Shown here piece by piece: positions 1-9,002 of a DNA stretch of 64,000 bases. Numbering within the stretch: position 1 is the stretch's first letter; every line of letters begins with the position of its first letter. The translations under genes and the position numbers were made by a program. This stretch comes from Aliarcobacter lanthieri. GTDB taxonomy: Bacteria; Campylobacterota; Campylobacteria; Campylobacterales; Arcobacteraceae. Below the pieces are notes generated by a model that was not told the origin of the DNA, ran no database searches, and was given only the letters and a program-made list of their open reading frames with translations. The DNA is taken from assembly GCF_013201625.1 (NCBI RefSeq), contig NZ_CP053839.1, forward strand, positions 1,054,001-1,118,000, read 5' to 3'.

Positions 1-832
1 TATAATAGATGATACTCCAAATACTATTACTGTTTCTTCTTTTAATCTATATAGAAGAGCAATAGCTACAAAAACAATTCAAGAATTGCTTGAAGATGGA
101 AGAATTCAACCTGCAAGAATTGAAGAAATTTATAAGAAAGTAAAATCAGAATTCGATAAAAACATTCAAAAAGAGGGTGAAGATGTGATTATGGAACTTG
201 GAATAAAATCTATGCATCCAGAATTAATTAAACTTGTTGGAAGACTCAGATATAGAGCAAGTTATGGGCAAAATGCACTTGCTCATACTCTTGAAGTTGC
301 ACATTTATCTGGTTTGATTGCTTCTCAAATGGGAGGAGATACAATATTAGCAAGAAGAGCAGGAATTATGCATGATATTGGTAAAGCTCTAACTCATGAA
401 GCACCAGGAAGCCATGTAGATTTAGGTGCTGAAATCTGTAAAAGATATGGAGAATGTGAAACAGTAATAAATGCAATATATGCTCATCATGGACATGAAG
501 AGCCTATAAATGTAGAGAGTGCTGCTGTTTGTGCTGCTGATGCTCTAAGTGCTGCAAGACCAGGAGCTAGAAGAGAAGTTTTAGAAAGTTTTCTAAAAAG
601 AGTAGAGGAGGTTGAAAATATCTCTACAAGTAAAGTTGGTGTTACAAATGCATATGCAATAAATGCAGGACGTGAAGTAAGAGTAATTGTAAGTGCGGAG
701 CTTATAAACGACGATGAAGCTATACTTCTAGCAACAGAAATAGCAAAAGATATTGAAGAAAAAGTTCAATATCCTGGAGAAATTAAAGTAAATGTTATAA
801 GAGAATTAAGAGCTGAAAGTTATGCAAGATAA
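1..832 (+). CDS. rny: Ribonuclease Y, C-terminal part (gene starts before the window)
   Basis: The reading frame is open from base 2, so the gene enters from the left and only its C-terminal part, about 276 residues, is visible. RNase Y is a membrane-anchored endoribonuclease that starts mRNA decay. The N-terminal membrane helix and most of the KH region lie outside the window. What is visible includes the frame that follows the KH domain (QELLEDGRIQPARIEEI) and the HD phosphohydrolase domain, with HTLEVAHLSG and the metal-binding pair MHDIGKAL, then AHHGHEEP and the conserved C-terminus ending RELRAESYAR. A TTG at 86 is an internal codon, not the start. The gene abuts rsmD. Confidence 0.95.
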   Translation, partial: IIDDTPNTITVSSFNLYRRAIATKTIQELLEDGRIQPARIEEIYKKVKSEFDKNIQKEGEDVIMELGIKSMHPELIKLVGRLRYRASYGQNALAHTLEVAHLSGLIASQMGGDTILARRAGIMHDIGKALTHEAPGSHVDLGAEICKRYGECETVINAIYAHHGHEEPINVESAAVCAADALSAARPGARREVLESFLKRVEEVENISTSKVGVTNAYAINAGREVRVIVSAELINDDEAILLATEIAKDIEEKVQYPGEIKVNVIRELRAESYAR

Positions 833-842
833 GGGGCTTAAT

Positions 843-1439
843 ATGAAAAATGACAAACCAACAACAAAAATCATAGCAGGTGCTTACAAAGGAAAAGTTT
901 TAGAGTTACCATCCCTTGATGTTACAAGGAGCTCTAAGGCTATGCTTAAAGAGTCAGTTTTTAATGTTTTACAGTTTGATATAATTGATAAAATTTTTAT
1001 AGAATCATTTGCTGGAAGTGGTTCTATAGGACTTGAAGCAATAAGTAGAGGAGCAAAAAGAGCTTATTTTATAGAACTTGATAAAAACTCATATTCAATA
1101 CTCCTTAGAAATTGTAAAAAAGTTGATATTGAAAAGTGTCAAACTATACAAGGGAATGCATTTGTTCAAACTCCACTTATTTTGGATTTTATGAAAAATT
1201 CTAAAGATGAAGTTATTTTGTATGTTGATCCACCTTTTGATTTTAGAGATGGAATGGAAGATATTTATGAAAAATCTTTTAGAATGATTGCAAATATTGA
1301 AGTTGATAATATTTTTAAAGTTATTGTAGAACATCTTTCAAGTACAGAAGTACCACAAGTTTTAGGAAAATTTAGTTTAGAAAAAACTAGAAAGTTTGGT
1401 AAAAGTTCGTTATCATATTATAGTTACACACAGAACTAA
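843..1439 (+). CDS. rsmD: 16S rRNA (guanine966-N2)-methyltransferase RsmD
   Basis: This encodes a SAM-dependent methyltransferase of about 198 residues, the usual RsmD length, which methylates G966 of 16S rRNA. The protein shows the RsmD N-terminus (IIAGAYKGKVLELP), a conserved TRSSKAMLKESVFNVL segment, the SAM-binding loop ESFAGSGSIGLEAISRGA and the catalytic motif VDPPF (family form DPPY/F). I place the start at ATG 843, because AAGGGG at 831-836 sits at good spacing before it. An upstream in-frame ATG at 822 lies inside rny and has no such site. It is probably cotranscribed with rny. The next gene starts within a few bases of its stop. Confidence 0.9.
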   Translation: MKNDKPTTKIIAGAYKGKVLELPSLDVTRSSKAMLKESVFNVLQFDIIDKIFIESFAGSGSIGLEAISRGAKRAYFIELDKNSYSILLRNCKKVDIEKCQTIQGNAFVQTPLILDFMKNSKDEVILYVDPPFDFRDGMEDIYEKSFRMIANIEVDNIFKVIVEHLSSTEVPQVLGKFSLEKTRKFGKSSLSYYSYTQN

Positions 1440-1440
1440 A

Positions 1441-2238
1441 ATGTTTAAATTTGCCCTATATTTACTTATAGTTACAGTTTTATTAGTATTTTTATTACCA
1501 ATTTTTTATACAGTTTCACCATATACATTGGATCCTCAAAAAATACTGTTACCTCCATCATTAGAACATATCATGGGTACTGATAGATTGGGACGAGATA
1601 TATTAGCAAGAGTTCTAGAAGGTGGTCAAACTTCATTAATTATAGGATTTTTAGCAGCTAGTTTTTCTTCACTTCTAGGGCTTATTGTAGGAATAACAGC
1701 TGGATTCTTAAAAGGAAATATTGATAAAGCTATAACTATTATAATTGACCTATTTTTAACTTTTCCTACATTTTTCTTACTTCTAGCGCTTGTTTCATAT
1801 ATTGAAGCAAATACAGTTATCTTAATAGTAGTTATTTCTATAACTGGTTGGATGGGAATATCAAGAATGATAAGAAGTGAGAGTTTTGCTATAGGGAATA
1901 GACCCTTTATAAAGGTTTTAAAACTAGCAAATGTTAGTAAAATAAAAATTATTTTAAAATATTTTGCACCACTTTTAGCTCCTATTTTTTTAATATCATT
2001 TTCATTTGGAGTTGCAGGAGCAATTCTAGCTGAATCTGGGTTGTCTTTTTTAGGACTTGGAGTAAATCCACCTAATATGAGTTGGGGAAGTTTACTAAGT
2101 GATGGAAAGACAGTGATTGATATAGCTTGGTGGGTTAGTTTTTTCCCTGGTCTTATGATATTTATAATAACTTTTTGCTTGATTCAAATAAGTGATTATT
2201 TGCAAAATCTTGCAAATAAAAAAGAAGTAGTAACCTAA
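1441..2238 (+). CDS. ABC transporter permease, DppC/OppC family
   Basis: This is an inner-membrane permease of about 265 residues with five to six hydrophobic segments. It belongs to the dipeptide/oligopeptide/nickel (DppC/OppC/NikC) class. The family marker after the first membrane helix is GTDRLGRDILARVLEGGQTSL, quoted here only in part. The EAA-loop that contacts the ATPase is SESFAIGNRPFIKVLKLANV, followed by AESGLSFLGLGVNPPNMSWG, a very typical OppC-class signature. ATG 1441 follows the rsmD stop. An upstream TTG at 1396 would overlap rsmD and add 15 residues. The partner permease, binding protein and ATPases are not next to it, so the substrate cannot be assigned from context. Confidence 0.85.
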   Translation: MFKFALYLLIVTVLLVFLLPIFYTVSPYTLDPQKILLPPSLEHIMGTDRLGRDILARVLEGGQTSLIIGFLAASFSSLLGLIVGITAGFLKGNIDKAITIIIDLFLTFPTFFLLLALVSYIEANTVILIVVISITGWMGISRMIRSESFAIGNRPFIKVLKLANVSKIKIILKYFAPLLAPIFLISFSFGVAGAILAESGLSFLGLGVNPPNMSWGSLLSDGKTVIDIAWWVSFFPGLMIFIITFCLIQISDYLQNLANKKEVVT

Positions 2239-2240
2239 AA

Positions 2241-2264
2241 TACTGGGGTATTATCCCCCCAGTT
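2241..2264. terminator. Hairpin between convergent genes
   Basis: ACTGGGG (2242-2248) and CCCCAGT (2257-2263) form a GC-rich stem between the permease stop and the convergent thioesterase stop. It is flanked by A and T runs and could terminate both transcripts. Confidence 0.6.
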
Positions 2265-2273
2265 AAATATCTT

Positions 2274-2669
2274 TTATAACCATTTTTTCTTAGCAACTTC
2301 TAATAATTTTTCATTATTAATAATTGCTCTTGTATGAGTTCCTTTTCCTGCACTTCCAGTTTTATCAAAAATCTCTACATCAAAAGCAAAAAGTTTACCT
2401 TCCATATGTATAAAAGTAGCTTTTACTTTTATTGTAGCTCCCTCTAATGTTGGTGCAGAGTGTATAACATTTACATTTACTCCAACTGAAAGTTCACCTT
2501 CTTTTAATAAAGGTATCATCAATCTTGAAGCTGCAATTTCCATCAAAGAAATCATTCTATATGTAGCTAAAACAGTAGGGAAAGCATCACCATCTTTAAG
2601 TGGTAAAAGTGATGCCAAATCTTTATCTTCAACTATATAGTCAAATTCACAAGTATCGTTAATATTCAT
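2274..2669 (-). CDS. Hotdog-fold thioesterase, FlK-like family
   Basis: This protein of 131 residues fits the single-domain hotdog thioesterases related to fluoroacetyl-CoA thioesterase FlK. Visible markers are the FPTVLATYRMISLMEIAAS helix region, in which a Thr and a Glu occupy positions equivalent to catalytic residues of FlK, the strand GVNVNVIHSAPTLEGATIKV with its His, and GKGTHTRAIIN near the C-terminus. The likely reaction is hydrolysis of a small acyl-CoA. The true substrate is unknown, and fluoroacetate resistance should not be inferred. It is a lone gene, divergent from the LysR regulator at 2761, which is therefore a candidate regulator. Confidence 0.75.
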   Translation of the reverse strand: MNINDTCEFDYIVEDKDLASLLPLKDGDAFPTVLATYRMISLMEIAASRLMIPLLKEGELSVGVNVNVIHSAPTLEGATIKVKATFIHMEGKLFAFDVEIFDKTGSAGKGTHTRAIINNEKLLEVAKKKWL

Positions 2670-2760
2670 ATTTATCCTTTATTTATTTTTTTAATGGTAT
2701 CATTTTTTTAAATATGAAGTCAAATACTAAATCAAGATATTAGATATAAGGAAAAGAGAT

Positions 2761-3582
2761 ATGGATTCAACTTTATTAAGAATATTTCTCAGTGTAGCAA
2801 ACAATAGAAGTATTTCATTAGCAGCACTTGAATTGGGTTTTGCTCAATCAAATATTACAACAAGAATTAAACAACTAGAAAATGGTATTGGTCATTTGTT
2901 ATTTCATAGAGTTCCAAAAGGTGTAAAATTAACTCATGAAGGAGAAAAACTATATCCTTTTGCTGTTGAGATAGTAAAAAAAATTGATGAAGCTTTTTCT
3001 TTTATGAAAAATATAAATCAGCAAGAAATTTTAAGAGTTGGTTCAACTCAAACAAATGCCCCAATTAGGTTATTCCCCTTTATCTCAAAATTAAATGAAG
3101 ATTATTCCAATATGAAAATAGAGATTTATACAAATACCACTCCTTATGTTGTTGAAGCTTTACTTGATTATAAAATTGATATAGCTTTTGTTAGTGGAAA
3201 TCCAAATCATAAAGATATTATGGTTTTACAAGTTTTTGAGGAAGATATTTATATAGTTGAAGCAAAAGAGAAACAAAGTGAAAATTGTATTTTAGGTTAT
3301 AAAGATAGTTGTGCCTATTTTACATATTTTTATTCACAAATGAGAATTAATAGTAATCAAATAGTAAAAACTAGTACTTTTGAAAACTATGAAACGATTT
3401 TAGGTTGTGTAAAATTGGGTTTAGGAAAATCTTTAGTTCCTATATCAATTATTAAAAAATTTGGTTTTGAAAATGATTTAAAAATGACGAAGTTAGATTG
3501 TGGTTTATTTACACATTTAGTTTGTAGAAAAGATTATATACCTATTATTAGTGATTACTTAAAAAATATTAGTTTTTTATAA
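2761..3582 (+). CDS. LysR-family transcriptional regulator
   Basis: This is a 273-residue protein with an N-terminal winged helix-turn-helix (FLSVANNRSISLAALELGFA, then QSNITTRIKQLE) followed by a periplasmic-binding-protein-like sensor domain. That is the standard LysR layout, slightly shorter than the usual 290-300 residues. An AAGGAAAAGAG stretch precedes ATG 2761. It is divergent from the thioesterase gene at 2669, so that gene is its most likely target. It ends in a strong hairpin shared with the convergent TonB receptor gene. Confidence 0.9.
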   Translation: MDSTLLRIFLSVANNRSISLAALELGFAQSNITTRIKQLENGIGHLLFHRVPKGVKLTHEGEKLYPFAVEIVKKIDEAFSFMKNINQQEILRVGSTQTNAPIRLFPFISKLNEDYSNMKIEIYTNTTPYVVEALLDYKIDIAFVSGNPNHKDIMVLQVFEEDIYIVEAKEKQSENCILGYKDSCAYFTYFYSQMRINSNQIVKTSTFENYETILGCVKLGLGKSLVPISIIKKFGFENDLKMTKLDCGLFTHLVCRKDYIPIISDYLKNISFL

Positions 3583-3609
3583 AATAGAGTAGGGATTTTA
3601 CTCTATTTT
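3581..3609. terminator. Bidirectional terminator
   Basis: An 11-bp perfect stem (AAAATAGAGTA with TACTCTATTTT, loop GGGATTT) is flanked by A/T runs. It lies between the convergent LysR and TonB receptor genes. Confidence 0.85.
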
Positions 3610-3618
3610 ACAAGAAAA

Positions 3619-5715
3619 TTAAAATTTATAAATTGCTCCAATCCCAAATTTTCTAGGTTCATTAAAACCAACCCAAGCATTACCATCTCTTTCCATATAA
3701 GAAGTTACATAGTCTTCATTTGTAATATTTTTAATATAAGCATAAATATCCCAAGTATTTATTTTATAACCAATTTTTGCATTAGCTGTTATTCCACCAT
3801 CTGTTTTTAGTATTTTCCCTTCTCCACCATTATATGAAGAGTTGAAGAAATTATTTGAACCTTGTGCATATAGATCTACTCTTCCATATATTCCACTATT
3901 AGCTAAATATGATATACCTAAATTTGCTGTATATCTTGGAGTTTCTTGTATCCTTTCTCCATCAAAACTTCTTTTTCCATTATTAAAATCATCATATTTT
4001 GCTTGTATTAATCCTAAAGCACCTGAAATACTCCAATTATCAGTTAAGAAATAAGTTCCATCTATTTCTATACCTTGAGAATGTCCTTTTTTTGCATTAT
4101 CAACAAAAAAATTCCCTATATTATCAACATAGTAAACATGAACATCTTTTATATCCATTCTAAAAATAGCTGTATTTAAAGCAAAATTGTCTCCTATATA
4201 TTTTGCTCCTATTTCATAATTTAATGATTTTTGTGGTTCAAAAGTATTCTCTTGACTTAAATTTGATGTAGCATTTGAAGGAGTATAGTTTAATCCACCA
4301 GGTAAGTAACCTTTTGAAACTGAAACATAAGTTGTTAGATTGTCATTAACTTTATAAGAAAGTGCAATTTTTGGTAAAAATGAGTTCCAAGTTTTCTCAT
4401 CTTTATATGTAAATTCTCCTATTGGATTACCACCCCAAATCCTTTTTACATCAGCATCAACTTCTTTTTTAATTCTTTGATATCTTCCTCCTAATGTTAA
4501 ATCAACTTTATCTATAATAGGAATAATAACTTGTCCAAAAATAGCTTGAGTTTTACTTGTTGCAGAAGATTTATAGTTTGCTTGATATACTTGTCCATAA
4601 TAATCACTTTCGTAACCGTATGGTCCTTGATCTCTATCTTCTTTATCTAAATATAATCCAGTTAGCCACTTAATATCTTGATTTTTACTTGAAAGTTTAA
4701 ATTCTTGAGTTGTTGTTTCAAAATCTGTAACATTCCATTGTCTTAATCCATCAAAAGAGTTTCCAGACATATTATCTACATCATAATCTCCATTAACTTT
4801 TACTTTTTTATGAGTTGTTGTAGATTCAAATTTAACTTTATCTAGTTCATAAGATACATTTAAAGCTTGAGAATTTAATTTGGTTTTTTCCCATGTAGGC
4901 ATTTCAAAGCTTACATTTTTTGCATCTTTTCTTTTAAAATCATTTATTAGAGTTGAAGCATTTTTAACTATACCATTGATTCCATATTTATTTTCATAAT
5001 TATTTGTAATAGTTAATTTTGTAGATAAATTATCTGTTGGCTTCCATAGTAAAAATCCACTTGTTTTTCTATCATTTTCTTTATTCGCATGTTTATCCAT
5101 ACTAGGATAATGATTTTCTATCCATCCATCAGTATGATAATATGTGTTATTTATACCAGCAAATAACTTATTATCAATGATTGCACCACTTGCATTTACT
5201 TTTGTATCAAAAGTATTATCATTGCCATATTCTGTTCCAATAGTCCCTTTCCATTTATTTTCTGGAGTTTTAGTAACTATATTTATAACAGCACCAATTG
5301 CATCTTTTCCATAAAGTGTTCCTTGTGGACCTCTTAAAACTTCTATTTGTTCTATATCACCAAAACTTGGATTGTAATCAAATTTATCATAATAAGGAAC
5401 TCCATCAACATAAATAACAACTGGATTGCTATGTGTAAATTGAGAAGTATTTAAACCTCTAAAAGAAGTATTACTTCCTATTGTATTTTGATTGTACATA
5501 TTTGGAATCTCTTTTATAACATCTTGAATAGTTTTAATTCCTTTTTGTTCTATATCTTCTTGCGTTATTACAGATATACTTTGAGGAACATCTTGTATAT
5601 TTTCCTCTATTTTATTTGCACTAACTTTTATTTCATCTAATTTTGTTGTTTGAGTTTCATTTGAAAGAAGTATTGAACTTACAAATAAAGAAGCCAAAAT
5701 TAACTTTTTTTCCAT
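3619..5715 (-). CDS. TonB-dependent outer-membrane receptor, siderophore type
   Basis: This is a 698-residue receptor with a signal peptide (MEKKLILASLFVSSILLSNE). A TonB box-like stretch (KLDEIKVSA) is followed by the plug domain (DVPQSISVITQEDIEQKGI, FRGLNTS, VYVDGVPYYD-like region, IEVLRGPQGTLYGKDAIGAV) and a 22-strand-type beta-barrel ending in aromatic F (GIGAIYKF), as needed for outer-membrane assembly. Such proteins import ferric siderophores or other scarce ligands using TonB energy. The divergent AraC-type gene at 5828 and the palindrome between them suggest iron- or siderophore-responsive control. No siderophore synthesis or ABC uptake genes are adjacent, so a xenosiderophore is plausible. 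Confidence 0.93.
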   Translation of the reverse strand: MEKKLILASLFVSSILLSNETQTTKLDEIKVSANKIEENIQDVPQSISVITQEDIEQKGIKTIQDVIKEIPNMYNQNTIGSNTSFRGLNTSQFTHSNPVVIYVDGVPYYDKFDYNPSFGDIEQIEVLRGPQGTLYGKDAIGAVINIVTKTPENKWKGTIGTEYGNDNTFDTKVNASGAIIDNKLFAGINNTYYHTDGWIENHYPSMDKHANKENDRKTSGFLLWKPTDNLSTKLTITNNYENKYGINGIVKNASTLINDFKRKDAKNVSFEMPTWEKTKLNSQALNVSYELDKVKFESTTTHKKVKVNGDYDVDNMSGNSFDGLRQWNVTDFETTTQEFKLSSKNQDIKWLTGLYLDKEDRDQGPYGYESDYYGQVYQANYKSSATSKTQAIFGQVIIPIIDKVDLTLGGRYQRIKKEVDADVKRIWGGNPIGEFTYKDEKTWNSFLPKIALSYKVNDNLTTYVSVSKGYLPGGLNYTPSNATSNLSQENTFEPQKSLNYEIGAKYIGDNFALNTAIFRMDIKDVHVYYVDNIGNFFVDNAKKGHSQGIEIDGTYFLTDNWSISGALGLIQAKYDDFNNGKRSFDGERIQETPRYTANLGISYLANSGIYGRVDLYAQGSNNFFNSSYNGGEGKILKTDGGITANAKIGYKINTWDIYAYIKNITNEDYVTSYMERDGNAWVGFNEPRKFGIGAIYKF

Positions 5716-5755
5716 TTATATTCCTTTTAATATAATTTAATTAAATTTGAATTAT

Positions 5756-5771
5756 AATAATAAGTATTATT
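5756..5771. promoter_or_regulatory. AT-rich palindrome, candidate Fur-like operator
   Basis: AATAATA-AG-TATTATT is a perfect 7-2-7 inverted repeat midway between the divergent TonB receptor and AraC genes. Its form resembles AT-rich Fur boxes of Campylobacterota. The composition is so AT-rich that chance is a real alternative. Confidence 0.35.
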
Positions 5772-5827
5772 GAATTCAAGTACTATTTTAGTAATTTAGT
5801 ATTTTCTTTAAGTATAAAAGGATAAAA

Positions 5828-6805
5828 ATGTCAAGTAATTTTATGTTAAATGATATGAATAGTTTTTATGACACTAATTTTATAAAAGATTATTCTATAA
5901 CTTTTCCTAAAAATAGTGGAATAATGATGTGTGAAAAAAATATAGTAAATGATGATATCCTTATTTATAAAACTGAAGTTAAAGCTAATGAAGAATTATC
6001 AATTTCATCTGATTCTAAAGTTGATAGTTTAATTATAAATATTGTATTAGATGGTAAAATTTCATATATAGATAATAATCTTGATAAAATAGAAACACTT
6101 AATAAAAATGAAACATATATAAAATATATAGATGATTATAAATCAACAACTATTGTTGATAAAAATAGTTTTTCAAAAGGCTTAGCAATATCTATAAAAA
6201 ATAGTTTTTTAGAAAAACATTTGTCTTCAAATAAATATTTGTTAGAAGAGTTACAAAATCATAAAAAAAATTCAAATTTAACTACAATTATTCATAAAAA
6301 AGATAGTCAAATAAATATAAAACTTGCAAATGAACTTTTTAATTCTCCATTTTATAGTGATTTACATAATATTTATATCCAAAGTAAGGTTTTAGAACTA
6401 ATTTATAATCAATTTAGTGCTTTATTAAATGATAAAAATAAATTATTATTATTCAATGATAGAATAAAACTTTCAAGTGAAGATTTAGATGCTTTACATA
6501 AAGCAAGAGATATTATATTATCTCAAGAATTTCCAGATATATCAACTTTATCAAGAAAAGTAGCACTTAATGAATTTAAACTAAAATATGGATTTAAACA
6601 ACTTTTTAATACAACTCCAGGACAAATGATATTAGAACAAAGAATGTTATGTGCTAAAAATCTACTTGAAACAAGTGAATATTCTATATCAGAAATTTCA
6701 AATCTTGTTGGATATAAACATCAACAAAGCTTTACAAATGCATTTGTTAGATTTTTTAATATACGACCAAAAGATATTATGGTTCAAAGAAAGTATTACT
6801 ATTAA
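5828..6805 (+). CDS. AraC-family transcriptional regulator
   Basis: This 325-residue regulator has a variable N-terminal sensor and a C-terminal double helix-turn-helix of AraC type. The C-terminal part shows LSRKVALNEFKLKYGFKQLF, TTPGQMILEQRMLCAKNLLE and ISEISNLVGYKHQQSFTNAF, then the closing PKDIM motif. This layout matches the PchR-like subgroup that senses a siderophore and activates its receptor. The divergent receptor at 3619-5715 supports that reading. ATG 5828 is preceded by AAAAGGATAAAA. The convergent SDR gene ends 13 bases after its stop. Confidence 0.9.
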   Translation: MSSNFMLNDMNSFYDTNFIKDYSITFPKNSGIMMCEKNIVNDDILIYKTEVKANEELSISSDSKVDSLIINIVLDGKISYIDNNLDKIETLNKNETYIKYIDDYKSTTIVDKNSFSKGLAISIKNSFLEKHLSSNKYLLEELQNHKKNSNLTTIIHKKDSQINIKLANELFNSPFYSDLHNIYIQSKVLELIYNQFSALLNDKNKLLLFNDRIKLSSEDLDALHKARDIILSQEFPDISTLSRKVALNEFKLKYGFKQLFNTTPGQMILEQRMLCAKNLLETSEYSISEISNLVGYKHQQSFTNAFVRFFNIRPKDIMVQRKYYY

Positions 6806-6817
6806 AGTAAACTCGCC

Positions 6818-7639
6818 TTATATTTTTACAAGAAGTTTGTCAAGCCAACTTTGAGATAAAACTCTTTTTGCAAAACCTAAAATATGTGTTGCTTTTGTTA
6901 CATAATATCTTGGTTTAGGTTTTTTACTATTTATTATTTTTAATACAATCTGTGCAACACTTTTTGGTGGAAGTGTAAAAGTTCCTCTATCATCTTTACT
7001 CTCAAGTCTTGTTTTTAACTCTTTTTCATAAGTATCTTTCCAAAAACTATTTCTTATATTTATATTTTTTATAAAATTATTTAATGAATTTTCTCTAAAT
7101 TTTGAAGTAACAGGACCTGTGTTAATCGTACTTATAAAAATATTACTATTCATAGTTTCTAGTCTTAAAGTATCACAAATTCCTTCAATAGCATATTTAC
7201 TTGCATTATAAGCTCCACGAAATCTTAAAGAGATTATTCCTAAAACAGAGCTATGTTGTATTAGTTTACCATATCCTTGAGTTCTAAATATTTTCATTGC
7301 TTGGATAGTTACTTCATGAAGTCCAAAGAAGTTTGTATCAAATTGCTCTTTTAAAGCTTCTACACTTATATCTTCAACTGCTCCTGGTTGTCCAAATCCA
7401 GCATTATTGAAAACACAATCTAATTTTTTATCTTGTTTCAAAATTTCATTTAAAGCAAAACTTATATCATCTTTGTTTCTAACATCTATTTTAAAAGTAA
7501 TTAAACCTAAATTTTTAAGCATTTTCACATCTTTTTCATCTCTTGCACTTGCATAAACTTTTATATTTTTATCTTTTAAAAAAAGTGCTGTTTCAAGTCC
7601 AATTCCACTTGAGCATCCAGTAATTAATATATTTTGCAT
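6818..7639 (-). CDS. Short-chain dehydrogenase/reductase (SDR)
   Basis: This is a 273-residue classical SDR oxidoreductase. It has the N-terminal NAD(P)-binding motif TGCSSGIG (residues 7-14), NNAG in CVFNNAGFGQPG, a catalytic Ser in QHSSVLG and the YNASK active-site pair at about residue 148. The substrate cannot be read from sequence. The tail is basic. It starts at ATG 7639 and is divergent from the TIGR02757 gene at 7698. Confidence 0.92.
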   Translation of the reverse strand: MQNILITGCSSGIGLETALFLKDKNIKVYASARDEKDVKMLKNLGLITFKIDVRNKDDISFALNEILKQDKKLDCVFNNAGFGQPGAVEDISVEALKEQFDTNFFGLHEVTIQAMKIFRTQGYGKLIQHSSVLGIISLRFRGAYNASKYAIEGICDTLRLETMNSNIFISTINTGPVTSKFRENSLNNFIKNINIRNSFWKDTYEKELKTRLESKDDRGTFTLPPKSVAQIVLKIINSKKPKPRYYVTKATHILGFAKRVLSQSWLDKLLVKI

Positions 7640-7697
7640 AATAATCCTAATAAAATTTTGGCTATTATATCTAAAAATAAAAATTAGGCTAATAATT

Positions 7698-8474
7698 ATG
7701 CAAAATGATAAAGAGTTAAAAGAACTTTTGGATATAGAAGTAAATAATAGAAATAATAGTTTCGAATTAAGTTATGAAAAACCAGACCCATTACTTATTG
7801 CAAAAAGACAAAGTGATGAATTTGCAATACTTTTATGTGCTTTATTTGCTTATGGAAATGCAAAACAAATAGTTAAATTCTTAGATAGTTTGGATTTCTC
7901 CCTTTTAAATGAGAGTGAAGAAAAAATTGAAAAAGTACTTAAAAATCACTATTATAGATTTCAAAATAGTACTGATATTATAACAGTTTTTAAAACCTTT
8001 ATAAGATTAAAACAAGAAAATTCTTTAGAAGATTTATTTTATAAAGGTTATAAGAATGAAAATAATATTTTAGAAGGTATTGATTTTGTGATACAGAAGA
8101 TAAAAGAAAAATCAAATTATTCTTCTCAAGGTTTTGATTTTTTAGTAGGGAATCCATTAAAAAGAGACAAAAAAGGATTTATAAAAGAGATTGGAAATGC
8201 TCCATATAAAAGATGGAATATGTTTTTACGTTGGATGGTTAGAAAAGATAGTCTTGATTTGGGAATTTGGAAAAATATAGATAAAAAAGATTTGATTTTA
8301 CCACTTGATACTCATACTTTCAATGTATCTTTGAAATTAGGACTTTTAAATAGACAAACTTATGATTTAAAATCTGCACTTTTAATAACACAAAAATTAA
8401 AAGAATTCGATGAACTTGATCCAATAAAATATGATTTTGCTATATATAGGCTAGGACAAGAGAAAGTTATTTAA
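7698..8474 (+). CDS. TIGR02757 (DUF2400) family protein
   Basis: This 258-residue protein belongs to a conserved family of unknown function common in Campylobacterota and Bacteroidota. Recognisable family segments are DPLLIAKRQSDEFAILLCALFAYGNA near the N-terminus (quoted in part), KRWNMFLRWMVRKDSLDLGIW and PLDTHTFNVSLKLGLL. The fold recalls helix-hairpin-helix DNA glycosylases (RWM-R-D plus PLDTH), so a DNA-related role is possible but unproven. The gene has its own terminator. Confidence 0.85.
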   Translation: MQNDKELKELLDIEVNNRNNSFELSYEKPDPLLIAKRQSDEFAILLCALFAYGNAKQIVKFLDSLDFSLLNESEEKIEKVLKNHYYRFQNSTDIITVFKTFIRLKQENSLEDLFYKGYKNENNILEGIDFVIQKIKEKSNYSSQGFDFLVGNPLKRDKKGFIKEIGNAPYKRWNMFLRWMVRKDSLDLGIWKNIDKKDLILPLDTHTFNVSLKLGLLNRQTYDLKSALLITQKLKEFDELDPIKYDFAIYRLGQEKVI

Positions 8475-8499
8475 AAGTACTAAAATAGTACTTTTAAAT
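8469..8499. terminator. Bidirectional terminator
   Basis: A 14-bp perfect stem (ATTTAAAAGTACTA, loop AAA, TAGTACTTTTAAAT) lies between the convergent TIGR02757 and DoxX genes. Confidence 0.88.
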
Positions 8500-8503
8500 A
8501 GAT

Positions 8504-8920
8504 TTATCTCTTATCTGCACTTATTCTTCCTGCTCCTAAGAACATTAAAGCAATTGCTCCAAACATAAATAATAATTGTAATTCAATAGCTAGTCCACCA
8601 GTTTTTTCATTGAATGCGAATATTTGTGTTGAGTGAGCTAAATAAATAGCAAATAACATTGTCATAGCATATATAAAACTACTTATTCTTGTATAAAGTC
8701 CAACTATGATTAAAATAGGAATAATAATTTCTCCTAGATAAACACCATAAGCAAAAAATTCTGGGAATCCATTATTAACAACTAAAGATTTAATTCCATC
8801 TATTCCATTTAATTTATTTAGACCATGAAAAAGCATTAAAATACCAAGTGTTAATCGTAATATTAATTTACCAATATCTTCACCTAAAACTCTAGCTAAA
8901 AAACTTTCTAAACTTCTCAT
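8504..8920 (-). CDS. DoxX family membrane protein
   Basis: This is a 138-residue protein with four hydrophobic helices. The DoxX hallmarks are LRLTLGILMLFHGLNKL in helix 1, AYGVYLGEIIIPILIIVGL in helix 2, an arginine-containing YTRISSFIYAMTMLFAIYLA stretch, and a final GAGRISAD motif. Family members are small inner-membrane subunits linked to thiosulfate:quinone oxidation or redox stress, but most have no assigned reaction. It is a single-gene unit. Confidence 0.9.
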   Translation of the reverse strand: MRSLESFLARVLGEDIGKLILRLTLGILMLFHGLNKLNGIDGIKSLVVNNGFPEFFAYGVYLGEIIIPILIIVGLYTRISSFIYAMTMLFAIYLAHSTQIFAFNEKTGGLAIELQLLFMFGAIALMFLGAGRISADKR

Positions 8921-9002
8921 ATATTGACTCCTATAAAATTATATATTTGTTTGGCATTGTATCAAAATGAAAATAAAAAAGATTTTTATAATAATATTTT
9001 AT

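Noticed and set aside
3842-4054. Open frame on the plus strand inside the TonB receptor gene
   Set aside because: It lies wholly within a strong gene on the other strand, has no ribosome site and no recognisable family.
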